A DNA stretch of 64,000 bases from Musa acuminata AAA Group (lineage: Eukaryota; Streptophyta; Magnoliopsida; Zingiberales; Musaceae): the NCBI RefSeq assembly GCF_036884655.1, contig NC_088347.1:15109001-15173000 (forward strand), in the 5' to 3' direction. Below, piece by piece: positions 34,177-44,987 of this stretch. The notes under the pieces are model-generated. The model saw only the letters and a list, made by a program, of their open reading frames with translations, made no database searches and was not told the origin of the DNA. How positions within the stretch are numbered: the stretch's first letter is position 1; each line of letters opens with the position of its first letter. Both the position numbers and the translations under genes were made by a program.

Positions 34177-35760
34177 ATGGCATACGCCGGAAACCAAGAG
34201 GGGCATTCGATTACACGTCCACCCATGTTCAGTGGAACGGACTACACTTACTGGAAGACCCGAATGAGGATCTTTCTTATTTCTATGGATTTTGAACTGT
34301 GGAACCTTGTTGAAAATGGATTTTCAAAATCTTCTCTTCCAATGATCGATTGGAACGATTTGGAGAAAAAGGCTTTCGCTCTTAATGCAAAGGCTATGAA
34401 TGCCTTATTTTGCGCACTTGATAAAAACGAGTTTAATCGTGTTTCAACTTGCGAAACTGCTTTTGATATTTGGCACACACTTGAAGTGACCCACGAGGGC
34501 ACAAGTAGAGTGAAAGAGTCAAAAATCAATCTGTTGCTGCATACTTTTGAACTTTTCCGAATGAAACCGAGTGAAACCATTGGCGACATGTTTACCCGTT
34601 TCACGGATGTCGTCAACGGTCTAAAAGGACTCGGAAAGAGTTTTTCGGATTTTGAGCTTGTTAATAAGATACTAAGATCCCTTCCTAAGAGTTGGGATCC
34701 TAAAGTCACCGCCATTCAAGAGGCAAAAGATCTGCGAAATTTCCCTCTTGAAGAACTAATCGGGTCATTAATGACCTACGAAATGACTTGCAAAGCTCAT
34801 GAAGAGCAAGAAGACATCCTTCCAAAGAACAGGAAGGATATGGCACTTAAAACTTCTGAATGCCACTTGAGAGAAAACTCAAGTGATGAGGACTGTGATG
34901 ACGACTTGGCACTTTTGACAAGAAAGTTTAAAAAATTCTTCAAAAGAAACAAGTTTAAAAACGATGTGAAAAATAAATTTGAACCTAAGAAGGACCAAGT
35001 GATCTGCTACGAATGTAAAAAGCCGGGACATTACAAAAGTGATTGTCCCCAAGTCAAGAAAAGAACAACAAAGAAGAAGGCGCTCCAAGCAACATGGGAT
35101 GATTCAAACGCATCTGAGGAAGAAGAATCCAACACCGAGCAAGTTGCTCATTACGCCTTTATGGCTATCGAAGAGGAGGTAACGGATTTATTAGATGCTG
35201 ATTTATCTTTCGATGAATTATTAAATGCCTTCCATGATTTATTTGATGAATGCAAAGTTATAAATAGAAAATACAAGTTGCTAAAAAAGGTACATGATAA
35301 TCTTACTTGTGAGTTTGATAAGTTAAAAATCGAACATCATGATAGTTTAAATTCATGTATCAAATGTCATGATCTGGAAACTATACAAAAAGAAAACTTG
35401 CTACTTAAGGACACCTTGAAGAAATTCGAGGTTGGTAGCAAGTCATTAAACATGATCCTTACAAACAAGGGTCATGCTCCCAAAAGAAGTGGGATTGGAT
35501 TTGTGAGGAGTCCTCACCGAAATCCAACTACCTTTGTAAAAGGCCCCATCTTACATGTTCAACACCAAACCAAGTGCAACTTTTGTTGCAAATCTGGACA
35601 CAAGACACATTGTTGTCCATTCAAGAAAATAAGTCCAAACAAATTAATTTGGGTTCCTAAAGGAACCATGATAAACTCTATGCAACATGATAGAAAATGT
35701 AGATCTATTTATGAGGCACCCAAAAGCAAATGGGTACCTAAACATCATTCTTTCTTGTAG
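34177..35760 (+). CDS. gag: Gag polyprotein of element N
   Basis: Intact 527-codon frame starting MAYAGNQEGHS, 37 bases after the primer site. Residues about 15-240 form the copia-type Gag core (UBN2/gag-polypeptide family), with 'MFSGTDYTYWKTRMRIF', 'NALFCALDKNEFNRVS' and 'RMKPSETIGDMFTRFTDVV'. A CCHC zinc knuckle lies at residues 277-290 (CYECKKPGHYKSDC) and a second C-x2-C-x4-H-x4-C motif at 467-480 (CNFCCKSGHKTHCC). An acidic and heptad-like region lies between them. Large size and two knuckles are typical of Sireviruses. Gag assembles the cytoplasmic virus-like particle and packages element RNA. It ends in UAG at 35,758-35,760, in frame with pol. Confidence 0.95.
   Translation: MAYAGNQEGHSITRPPMFSGTDYTYWKTRMRIFLISMDFELWNLVENGFSKSSLPMIDWNDLEKKAFALNAKAMNALFCALDKNEFNRVSTCETAFDIWHTLEVTHEGTSRVKESKINLLLHTFELFRMKPSETIGDMFTRFTDVVNGLKGLGKSFSDFELVNKILRSLPKSWDPKVTAIQEAKDLRNFPLEELIGSLMTYEMTCKAHEEQEDILPKNRKDMALKTSECHLRENSSDEDCDDDLALLTRKFKKFFKRNKFKNDVKNKFEPKKDQVICYECKKPGHYKSDCPQVKKRTTKKKALQATWDDSNASEEEESNTEQVAHYAFMAIEEEVTDLLDADLSFDELLNAFHDLFDECKVINRKYKLLKKVHDNLTCEFDKLKIEHHDSLNSCIKCHDLETIQKENLLLKDTLKKFEVGSKSLNMILTNKGHAPKRSGIGFVRSPHRNPTTFVKGPILHVQHQTKCNFCCKSGHKTHCCPFKKISPNKLIWVPKGTMINSMQHDRKCRSIYEAPKSKWVPKHHSFL
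35758..35760 (+). other. Gag-pol boundary stop codon (candidate readthrough site)
   Basis: TTG-TAG-AAA, with pol continuing in the same frame for 329 codons. A TAG also occupies this boundary in element C (minus strand, near 7,950). Sireviruses are known for stop-codon control between coding regions. That this codon is suppressed is an inference. Confidence 0.65.
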
Positions 35761-36747
35761 AAAACTAAACAATCGCAAGCTAGGAGCAAGAAATGGTACC
35801 TTGATAGTGGATGCTCAAGGCATATGACCGGAGATCCATCTCAATTCTCTAAGCTCTCTAGCATAGACGAAGGATATGTCACCTTCGGAGACAACAACAA
35901 GGGTAAAATCATTGGCAAAGGAACCATAGGTAACAAATCCAACCTCTCTATTGAAGATGTTTTACTAGTTGATGGTCTAAAACATAACCTCTTGAGCATT
36001 AGTCAATTATGTGATAAAGGATATATTATAAGATTTGAATCTAATGCCTGCATCATTGGAAAACCACACAAAAATATATCTATGATTGCATTAAAACAAA
36101 ACAACGTATACACTATTGACATCAATGACTTATGTGATGAAATGTGCTTTGCCATTATGAATGAGGATGCTTGGCTATGGCATAGAAGATTAGGTCATGC
36201 TAGCATGAAACTAATCAATCAAGTATCATCTAGAGAACTTGTAAGAGGAATTCCTCATATCAAGTTCATCAAAGATAATGTATGTGATGCTTGCCAATTA
36301 AGTAAGCAAATTAGGGGTAGCTTCAAAGCTAAGAATCAAATAAGCACCTCTAGACCCTTACAATTGATCCATATGGACTTGTTCGGACCAATCTCTACAT
36401 CGAGTCTAGGAGGTAGCAAATACGCCTTTGTCATTATTGATGACTACAGCAGATATACATGGACCTACTTCTTAAAACAAAAAAATGAATGCTTTAGACA
36501 TTTTACCAAGTTTTGTAAACTTGTTCAAAATGAGAAGGAATCTATGATTTCGTCAATTAGAAGTGATCACAGTGGAGAATTTCAAAACCATGACTTCCAA
36601 GAATTTTGTGAACTCAATGGATACAACCATAACTTCTCTACTCCAAGAAATCCTCAACAAAATGGGGTAGTAGAAAGAAAAAATCGAAATTTGCAAGAAA
36701 TGGCAAGAACCATGTTGAATGAACATAGCCTACCCAAATATTTTTGG
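35761..36747 (+). CDS. pol: Pol of element N, first part: protease and integrase
   Basis: It continues gag's frame after UAG. Protease: '[13 protein letters not shown]' with catalytic DSG at 35,803-35,811. GAG-pre-integrase: '[11 protein letters not shown]' (about 36,175). Integrase zinc motif CDAC at 36,283-36,294. The catalytic triad is D (36,376, 'HMDLFGP'), D (36,565, 'RSDHSGEF') and E (36,673, 'NGVVERKNR'), with 35 residues between the last two, as expected for DD35E. Frame is lost at 36,746-36,748, where a GGCC lacks one G compared with the family; the shifted frame stops at 36,759. Both halves of pol together are one base short of a whole number of codons, which fits a single deletion. 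Confidence 0.92.
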
Positions 36748-38810
36748 CCGAAGCTGTAAACAATGCATGTTATATTTTAAATAGAGTCCTAGTAAGACCC
36801 TTACTCACCAAAACTCCATATGAGTTATGGAATAACAAAAAACCCAATGTCTCATATTTTAAAGTCTTTGGGTGTAAGTGTTTTATCTTGAATGAAAAGG
36901 ATAACTTAGGAAAATTCGATGCTAAATCTGATGAAGGAATCTTTCTTGGTTATTCTTCGGTTTCTAAAGCTTTTCGCATCTTCAATAAAAGAACCTTAAT
37001 TATTGAAGAATCCATCCATGTTGTTTTCAATGAGATTTCAGAAATTAAGAAAAATGATCTTGATGATGATGTTAATTTTGATTCCTTGAATTTAAACGAA
37101 ACCCCGTCCCCAACTGGCAACTTGGTTGCATCCACTTCCAAAACATCCTTACCCAAGGATTGGAAGTATATTGATGCTCATCCTAAGGAGCTAATCCTAG
37201 GAGACACATCAAAGGGGGTTCAAACACGATCTTCTTTAAAAAACTTTTGTGCCAACGCCGCTTTTCTCTCCCAAATTGAACCCAAATGTATTGATGAAGC
37301 TATGAAAGATGATTCATGGATCATCGCAATGCAAGATGAATTAAATCAATTTGAGAGAAATGAGGTATGGACGCTTGTTCCTAGGCCAAATGACCATTTA
37401 GTAATTGGTACTAAATGGGTCTTTAGAAACAAGCAAGATGAAAATGGTATCGTGGTTAGAAACAAGGCTAGATTAGTGGCCAAAGGTTTCAACCAAGAAG
37501 AAGGTATCGATTACGAAGAAACCTTCGCACCTGTGGCTCGATTGGAAGCCATAAGGATGCTCCTTGCCTATGCTAGTTGCAATAATTTTAAGTTATTTCA
37601 AATGGATGTTAAAAGCGCTTTTTTAAATGGTTTCATTTCCGAAGAAGTTTATGTTGAACAACCTCCTGGATTTGAAAACAATGGCTACCCTAATCATGTG
37701 TTTAGATTAACTAAAGCTCTCTATGGTTTAAAACAAGCCCCAAGGGCTTGGTATGAGAGACTTAGCTCTTTTCTCATTGAAAATAATTTCATAAAAGGCA
37801 AGGTTGATACTACATTATTTATCAAGAATTTTGAAAATGATTTTCTCATTGTTCAGATTTATGTTGATGATATTATCTTTGGTTCTACAAATGAATCTCT
37901 TTGTGAATCCTTTTCGAAAACTATGAGTCATGAATTCGAAATGAGTCTAATGGGAGAGTTAACATTCTTCTTAGGCCTACAAATCAAACAACTAAGCAAT
38001 GGCATCTTTATTAGTCAAACCAAATATGCTGTGAGTCTGCTAAAGAAGTTCAAAATGAATAATTCAAAAGCCATTGACACTCCTATGAGCACCTCCACTA
38101 AGTTAGAAATTGATGAGAATGGAGAAAGCTTCGATCAAAAAACCTATAGGGGTATGATAGGAAGTTTACTTTACCTCACTGCCACCAGACCAGACATCAT
38201 GTTCAGTGTAGGACTTTGTGCTAGATTTCAATCAGACCCTAAGATATCTCATCTCAAAGCAGTCAAAAGAATACTCAGATATCTTAATGGAACTACCAAT
38301 CTAGGATTATGGTACCCAAAATCAGAAAATTTTGAATTAACAGCTTATGCTGATGCGGACTTCGCTGGCTGTAAACTAGACAGAAAAAGCACATCAGGAT
38401 CATGTCAATTTTTAGGACATGCCCTCGTATCCTGGTCATCTAAGAAACAAAACTCGGTTGCCCTATCAACAACCGAAGCTGAATACATTGCAGCAAGTGC
38501 ATGCTGTGCACAAGTTGTATGGATGAAAAACACTTTAGAAGATTACAAAGTGAATCTTAAAGATATTCCCATTAAATGTGATAACACGAGTGCAATATGC
38601 TTAACTAAAAATCCTATACAACACTCAAGAACAAAACACATTGATATTAGACATCACTTTATACGAGATCATGTCACTAATCATGATGTAACCATAGAGT
38701 TTATTGATACCAAACATCAACTAGCTGATATCTTCACAAAACCCCTATGTGAAGAACAATTTGATTACATAAGAAGAGAATTAGGAATGTTGATGTGTCC
38801 GAATACTTAA
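36748..38810 (+). CDS. pol: Pol of element N, second part: integrase C-terminus, RT, RNase H
   Basis: This frame is open to TAA at 38,808-38,810. It carries the integrase C-terminal domain ('[20 protein letters not shown]'), then a linker, then RT from '[10 protein letters not shown]' (about 37,405), '[12 protein letters not shown]', '[16 protein letters not shown]' and the catalytic YVDD at 37,860-37,871. RNase H has '[20 protein letters not shown]' (about 38,344), '[10 protein letters not shown]', '[20 protein letters not shown]' and the end '[14 protein letters not shown]'. All expected catalytic acids are present. It is out of frame with the first part because of the deletion at about 36,747, so this copy cannot make full Pol unless a frameshift occurs. 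RT copies element RNA to cDNA in the particle. Confidence 0.92.
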
Positions 38811-39600
38811 ACTAGTTAAAATTATTTTTCGGATGTTATTACTATTACATGCCTTGACAACGCTTGATCAAATAACATGTTGCAAAATATGTGACAAATA
38901 CTTTTAACCAAATGCATGTAAGAAGTTCATTTTTCGGGTTATATGCTAAAAATGGGATGTTCCCGTACACTCTTATGAAAACTCTTTGGAAAATGACTTT
39001 CCTCCGTCAAGCAAAAACAATAAAGAGATATATGTGTCATGACTTCCTTTATATGCTTGATAATGCTATCATGCTTTTTGTTGATGACAAAGGGGGAGAA
39101 ACATATGAATTGATAAACATATGAATTGATAAACACTATGTCATAACTGAACTGCCATAATCATATGTCATAGTTGCAAATACTTGAGTGATGCTATAAA
39201 CAATGTTATGCCATCCTTGCATCACCAAGAGATATGTGAACATGTGCTATAGTTTGCATCATATCTTGATTTGATATTCTATAGAAAATGCAAACTTGCT
39301 AGAAAATCTCAAATGTAAGCATCATGTAAAAAGTCCTTCGTAGCTTTATATGATTACATGATGAATGGTTACAAACACAATCATACAAACTTGATGATGT
39401 ATGTCATGCCTTGACATAATTCTTGAAGAGATACATCATGATGGGCATCATGATGGGAGCATTGATAAGTTTAACTGATCTAACTTATCAATACGTCACT
39501 TGAATTCTTAGGTCTTGAATTCAAGGTTGACTTATCTCAACTATGGCATATAGATAGGGGGAGTTAAGGACAACTCCTTTATCAATTGATTGTCATCATC
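38811..39600 (+). other. Element N 3' region between pol and the 3' LTR
   Basis: About 800 bp, AT-rich, no convincing ORF; the 77-codon frame at 38,891 has no recognisable domain and no envelope features. An internal polypurine tract AAAGGGGGAGAA (39,089-39,100) follows GTTGATGAC, the same context as in B, L, M, C and E. Confidence 0.75.
39089..39100 (+). other. Internal polypurine tract of element N
   Basis: AAAGGGGGAGAA in the context CTTTTTGTTGATGAC, about 515 bp before the terminal tract. Extra tracts of this kind are characteristic of Sireviruses. Confidence 0.7.
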
Positions 39601-39614
39601 AAAAAGGGGGAGAT
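39601..39614 (+). other. Terminal polypurine tract of element N
   Basis: AAAAAGGGGGAGAT directly abuts the 3' LTR. It is the RNase H-resistant primer for plus-strand DNA. Confidence 0.93.
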
Positions 39615-41801
39615 TGTTGAATCTCGGGTTTTGATGATGAAGTCAATTGTCATTTGTTATCTAATCTATGTGTTGAGATAAGTGTGCAGGATTAACTACG
39701 ATAAAGAGTAAGACAAGCAGCAGGTGTTGCCCCGGAGTCAAGATCAGGATCACGTTGGGAGTTCGAGAGTTCGACGGAAGTTCGGACGGTCGTCGGAGGT
39801 TCAGCGTGAACAGATCCGAGAAGTCCAGAAGCTTGCCAAGCGAAGCTCGTCGGAACTCGCCAAGTGGATCGTCGCAAGTCCAGGAGTATGCCGGATGTCC
39901 GCAGAAGGATCACCGAGGGTTATCGGTTGATCGACGGAAGTTGGCCGGAAACTCGCCGGAAGAAGCGATTGACGCATTGGAGCAAAGCTGCAGAAGTTGT
40001 CTTAGAGTTAATCGTAGTTAGCACGATGATTAAGCATGAAAATGGGAGGTGATCCCATTAGCTTAATCTTGGGGCAATTGGGCCCCTGAAAAGATTCAAA
40101 GTGGGCCGAATGGAGTGAACCATTCGGACCCAGATTGCACCAGGAGGTGCAACCGCCCCAGCCAGGAGGTGCAACCGCCTGGGCTGTGGGGTTGAGAGGT
40201 GCAACCGCCCCAGCCAGGAGGTGCAACCGCCTGGGCTGTGGGGTTGGGAGGTGCAACCGCCCCAGCCAGGAGGTGCAACCGCCTGGGCTGTGGGGTTGGG
40301 AGGTGCAACCGCCCCAGCCAAGAGGTTGCACCGCCAGAGCTCAAGTTTCGAGCTCTGCCAGGCGATGCAACCACCGAGCTCAGTCTTCGAGCTCTGGCAG
40401 AGAGGTGCATCAGCCTGAGCTAAGTCTCGAGCTCTGCCAGGTGATGCATTCACCAAGCTCAGTCTTCGAGCTCTGGCAGAGAGGTGCATCAGCCTGAGCT
40501 CAGTTTGGAGCTCTCCCAGGTGATGCAACCACCGAGCTCAGATTTCGAGCTCTGCCAGGTGATGCAACCACCAAGCTCAGTCTTCGAGCTCTGCCAGGTG
40601 ATGCAACCATCGAGCTCAGTCTTCGAGCTCTGGCAGAGAAGAGCAATCGGCTGAGCTCAGTCTTCGAGCTCTGCCAGGCGGTGCCACCTCTCCAGTTGAG
40701 AGGTGCAACCGCCTGATCCCAGAATTCTGGGATTTGATCGATTTGATCGTTTTGAGCTCGAATTTTGAATTGGGTTGGGGCCTATAAATACCCCACCCAT
40801 TCAGCACTGAAAAGATACAGACCCATACCGAAATCTTGATCTTTTCTGTGATTCTAAGAGCTCAAAAATGTTGTAAAGCCTTTAAGTCTCCTCCTTCTGT
40901 TCTTCAAGTTTTCAATTGTAAAGTGAGGAGAGAAAGGTCTGTAAAGGTTGTCTCCTAAGCCTGTCAAAAGGAGAGAAATTGTAAGAGGGAAGTTTGGCCT
41001 TCGCCCATTGAAGGAAGGCACCTAGTTGACGTCGGCAACCTCATCGGTGGAGGAAGCCAAAAGTGGAGTAGGTCAAGGCTGACCGAACCACTCTAAATCT
41101 CTGGTTTGCGTTTATTTTCGAGCACTTTATCATTACTGCAAACCTCCCTCATCACTACTGCTCTCTGCGCTTTCACGAACAAATTCTAAGTGCTGTTCTT
41201 CCAAATCTGCACTCAGACGTAAACTCGTATTTTCATACAGTACAGTTTACGTTTACGTTTGATTCTGCAGAACTGTTTTTCGTGCTTTTACGAACGAGCC
41301 TTTTTTGCAGTTTACGCTTACATTTTAATCCTATTAATAACTGCAATCTGTCCTCTGTGATTTTACGAACGAGTTTCAACATTTAGACGCAAAACTGCAT
41401 TCAGACGTAAATCGGCTTTCCTCGCTCAATCGTCAGATTTCAGTTCACGTTTACATCTTGATTTCAACTGCATACTGCCTTCTGCGAGTATACAAACGAG
41501 TTTCAAAGTTTAGACGTAAATCTACGTTTAGACGTAAATCTGCGTTTAGACGTAAATCTGCAATTAGACGTAAATCTGAGTTTAGACGCAAAACTGCGCT
41601 TAGACGCAAAACTGCGCTTAGACGCAAAACTGCGCTTAAACGCAATCTGCGCTTAGACGCAAACTGCACCTAGATACAAACTGCGAATTTGCTTTTGCAT
41701 CATAATAGTTTTTGAACGAACGCAGCTTTTGGTTTTTAAATTAATATAAGATTTCCGCTGCACTAATTCACCCCCCCCTCTTAGTGCTCTCGATCCTAAC
41801 A
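39615..41801 (+). repeat. Element N 3' LTR
   Basis: 2,187 bp, same length as the 5' LTR with an offset of 7,675 bases. Differences noticed by eye: seven, six of them transitions, mostly C/T or G/A at CpG. It contains the same U3 array, TATA box (40,783-40,790), 18-bp repeats (41,508-41,682) and terminal C run. Confidence 0.95.
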
Positions 41802-41806
41802 CTTTC
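41802..41806. other. Target site duplication of element N, right copy
   Basis: CTTTC, identical to 31,935-31,939. Confidence 0.95.
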
Positions 41807-42313
41807 GATGAATGTCTGAACTTCCGACGAACTCTCGAACTCCCAACGAAATCATGTTTTTGATTTTGGGACTTCATTTTACTTTATGCCTTGCTATTGT
41901 AGTTAATCCTGCATATATAAAATACACTTCGATCTAGACAATTATTACTAACCATGAATCATGTTATCCGGCATGTCATTGGTCTATCGACGCTTCGTCT
42001 GATTCTTCGATGCATCATCGTTTCTTATAGCCTATTGCCCAATCGACCAGTTGACCTCCGCAACTCCGATATCCTTGGCACAATATCCGTTCTTCTTGGC
42101 CCAATGCCCGAAACTATGGCCCGAAGCCTTCTATCGATATATCGGCCGATCCTTCGATGCAACGTCAAATCTTCTGATATGTTTCTCTGGCCCAATATGA
42201 TATTTACTGCTTTAAATGTCTCTCCCTGATCAAAGTATCTTGTGTTACTCAAAATACAGATTAAATCATAAACATTTATTAATTGGTTTCATTATCAAAA
42301 TATGAGATTCAAT
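41807..42313 (-). repeat. Minus LTR K, right part
   Basis: It resumes K's sequence after element N (GATGAATGTCTGAACTTCCG) and ends GAGATTCAATA, one base changed from the usual CAACA end. It abuts LTR fragment O. No matching target duplication exists for K, so its element was reduced by recombination. Confidence 0.85.
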
Positions 42314-43011
42314 AGTGGTATCGCTAGAGCTCGATCTCTGAGCTCTGTCAAGCGGTCATACCGCCCAGACTGAGTGGTGGTACCACCCAATATCAGTCTG
42401 CAGGTGATAGTACTATCCAATAATGATGGTGGTACCACCAGTACCCTAAAATCCAGGATGTGACACTTTTTGGCTCCAATTCTAAATCTAATGGGGCCTA
42501 TAAATATCCCACCCTTTTTTACATGAAAGGGCACGAAAGTGTGAACAATATCTTGAATTCTTGGGGTGCTAAAAGTGTTGTAAAAGTACAAAAAGTCCTC
42601 CCTTTCTAGAGTTGTAATCATTCAAGAGAGATATGAGACTTGTGAGGGTTATCTCCTAAACCTGTAAATAGGAGAAAGAGCTACAAAAAAATGGTTGGTC
42701 TTCACCTATTGAAGGAAGACCATTAGTGGATGCCGGTGATCTCGTTGGAGGAGGAATCAGAAGTGGATGTAGGTCACAATGACCGAACTACTATAAATTC
42801 TTGTTTACATTTCTATTATTATTATTTACTTACTTTACAATTGTTTCACTTCTTCCTTAGTTGGCTTTCACTACCCTACGAACAAACACAATTTCAAGTT
42901 ATCCTCTGAGATTGGTTTTCTAATGTACGAAGAATTTTAAACCGAAGTTTTTTTTTTTCTTGCTGCATTAACTCACCCCCCCCCCCCCCCCTCCCCCACT
43001 TGATCCTAACA
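42314..43011 (+). repeat. Plus-strand LTR fragment O
   Basis: The last 698 bp of a Sirevirus LTR: GGTACC words, promoter box TATAAATATCCC near 42,500, U5, C-rich run (42,976-42,997) and the end TGATCCTAACA. Its right end cuts J's gag, so O's element inserted there. Its left part and internal region are missing. Confidence 0.82.
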
Positions 43012-43421
43012 CATCTTCAATGGTTTCACTTGGTTCCATTCGAAATAATTTAAAACTATACATCAAAAGGTTGACTTTTGAATCTTTAACCCTACTTATA
43101 CCTTTGTGTGACTTCAAAAGTATGCCAAATGTCATGTGTGCAGTTTCACAAGTTAAAATATGATTAAACTCATTTTTATCCAAAGAACAAAATAGAGGGT
43201 TTATAGCTCAGTATTTAAAGAAAAAAATTTCTTCTCTAAATCATTCCATTCATTCATAGGTTTAGAGGGTTGTTGAAAACTATATTTGATAATATTCCAT
43301 AAATCAAAGTTGAAAAAATAAAAAAAATCTCTCATTCTAGTTTATCAATACGTGTAGCCCGTCCCATTGAACATAGGGGGAAGAGTGATAGAAAGACCCT
43401 CTTGAAAGCCCAAAAAGACAT
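43012..43421 (-). pseudogene. gag: Element J gag N-terminal fragment
   Basis: On the minus strand from an ATG at 43,421. Recognisable blocks are 'MDKNEFNHILTCETA' (43,183) and 'FKLFRMEPSETIEDV', ending at 43,012 where LTR O begins. The frame is interrupted by stops. The rest of J is lost to the left. Confidence 0.78.
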
Positions 43422-43456
43422 AAGTCTTAGGTGTTAATCCAACAAAAAGAAACATA

Positions 43457-43468
43457 GCTTTGATATCA
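43457..43468 (-). other. Element J primer binding site
   Basis: GCTTTGATATCA, reverse complement of the iMet site with two changes, located two bases inside the LTR. Confidence 0.75.
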
Positions 43469-43470
43469 AC

Positions 43471-44786
43471 TTTTAAGACTGAAATTGATACTAAGAGGGG
43501 GGGGGGGGAGGGGTGGGGTGAATTATTGCTTTTGTAAAATCACGTCAGTTTAAAATTTTCATTCGATAAAATCGTATCAAAAAGATGTTTAAACTTAAAA
43601 TGTTTGCAAGAGTAGTAATGAGCAGATAAAGCCGTTGCAAAAAGAGTAAACAAGTAGAGAAATGGAAGCACACCAATTTTATAGTGGTTTGGTCGTTGTG
43701 ACCTACATCCACTCCCGATTCCTCTTCACTTAAGGCCATCAGCTTCCACTACAAATTTTCTTTCAACGGATGAAGATCAACTACCCTTATAACTCTTTCT
43801 CCTTTGTATAGGTTTAGGAGATAACTTTTACACCCCTCAAGTTAACCCTCACACAGCTCTCTTAGAATAACCTCTAAGCTCAAGGAGGAGGAAACTCAAC
43901 TTTTCAACACTTTTATCTCAGAATCACAACCCCTTTCTACTCAATTTCTTGTTACCCCAAACAAGAAAGAGTAGGGTATTTATAGATCTCAAATGACTTC
44001 AAAAATGGAACCAAAAAATGTCTTATCCCATGTTTCCCATGTCTTGGCGGTACCACCGCTTGTGCTGGGTGATACTACTACCTGCAACACTGACACTGGG
44101 TGGTACCACCGCCCAGACTAGTAGTACCACCACCTAATATAGTTTGGGAAAATGTGTTTGGGTGGTACCACTGCCCAGACTAATAGTACCATTGTTTGAC
44201 ATAATCTGGGAGATTGTGTTTAAGCAGTACCATCGCCTATTCTAGCGGTGCTACCACTTGGGCCAATTGTGGGTCACTAGATGGGCCTTCCACTTGGCCC
44301 AAAACAACCCTAATTCGGGCTCAATTAGCTCCTAATTGAGTTGGCCTAATTACATTCTAAAATAACTCAATTAGAATAAAAACTACTTTGATCTAAATAA
44401 TTATTATAAAGCATTAATCACATGTTGTCTGACATGTCATTGGTTCATCCGGTGGTTCGTCCGACCTTGTAGCACATTGTCCTGTCTTTCGACATATTGC
44501 TCAATCAGTATATTATCTTTTAGCAATATTCGATCTCCTTGGTGCAAAGTCTGATCTTCTTGGCTCCATGCTCAAACTTATGGCACGAAGCCTTCTATCG
44601 ACACATCGATCGATCTTTCGACTCAACGTCCAATCTTCTGATATTTTCCACTTTAACTCAATATTGATTCTTCCTGGTTTAATCAAATTGTCTCTCCATA
44701 ATTGAAGCTAGTCCTGCATCACTTAAAATGAATATTAGACTATAAACTTATCAATTGATTTCATCAACAAAACCCGATATTCAACA
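43471..44786 (-). repeat. Element J 5' LTR (array copy 0)
   Basis: 1,316 bp, from TTTTAAGACTGAAATTGATA to GATATTCAACA. It has a G-rich run at 43,497-43,516 and GGTACCACC words (44,040-44,260). Its right flank is CATTTATGGACTG, the RT fragment of X2. Closely similar LTRs follow at 44,988, 45,920 and 47,345. Confidence 0.85.
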
Positions 44787-44987
44787 CATTTATGGACTGA
44801 AGCAAGCTTCTTGAAGTTAAAACATAAGATTTGATGAGGCGATCAGATCTTATGACATCCTAAAGAATGAAGATGAGCCTTATATGTATAGGAAGGTAAG
44901 TGGGAGCATTATCACCTTCTTGGAATTATATGTGGATACCATTCTGATTATTAGGAACGATGTAGGAATACTATCTATAGTAAAAGC
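44787..44987 (+). pseudogene. pol: X2 RT fragment, tandem copy 1
   Basis: 201 bp of copia RT: 'YGLKQAS', then 'EDEPYMYRKVSGSIITFL', 'LYVDTILIIRND' (the YVDD-type active site with D changed to T) and ending at AAAGC. Same lineage as X1. It lies between two minus Sirevirus LTRs. It repeats at 47,169 and 48,687. Confidence 0.85.

Larger units (their letters stand above)
31940..41801 (+). mobile_element. Element N: nearly intact Sirevirus-type Ty1/copia retrotransposon
   Basis: 9,862 bp, with two LTRs of 2,187 bp each, a perfect iMet primer site, gag, an in-frame UAG, protease, integrase, RT, RNase H, an 800-bp 3' region with two polypurine tracts, and a perfect 5-bp target duplication. Only about seven differences were seen by eye between the LTRs, so it is the youngest insertion here. 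One single-base deletion in integrase breaks pol. There is no envelope-like ORF after pol. It inserted into minus LTR K. Confidence 0.95.

Noticed and set aside
34248..34715. Antisense ORF of 155 codons inside N's gag (and similar ones at 12,547-12,882 and 21,998-22,189)
   Set aside because: Shadow frames of gag on the opposite strand, recurring because gag is conserved.
38891..39124. Envelope-like ORF after pol of element N
   Set aside because: Only 77 codons, with no signal peptide, membrane span or coiled coil that I can see, and it overlaps the internal polypurine tract.
30843..42313. K as a solo LTR with target duplication
   Set aside because: Flanks AACAC and GTGGT do not match; the right side is joined to LTR fragment O.
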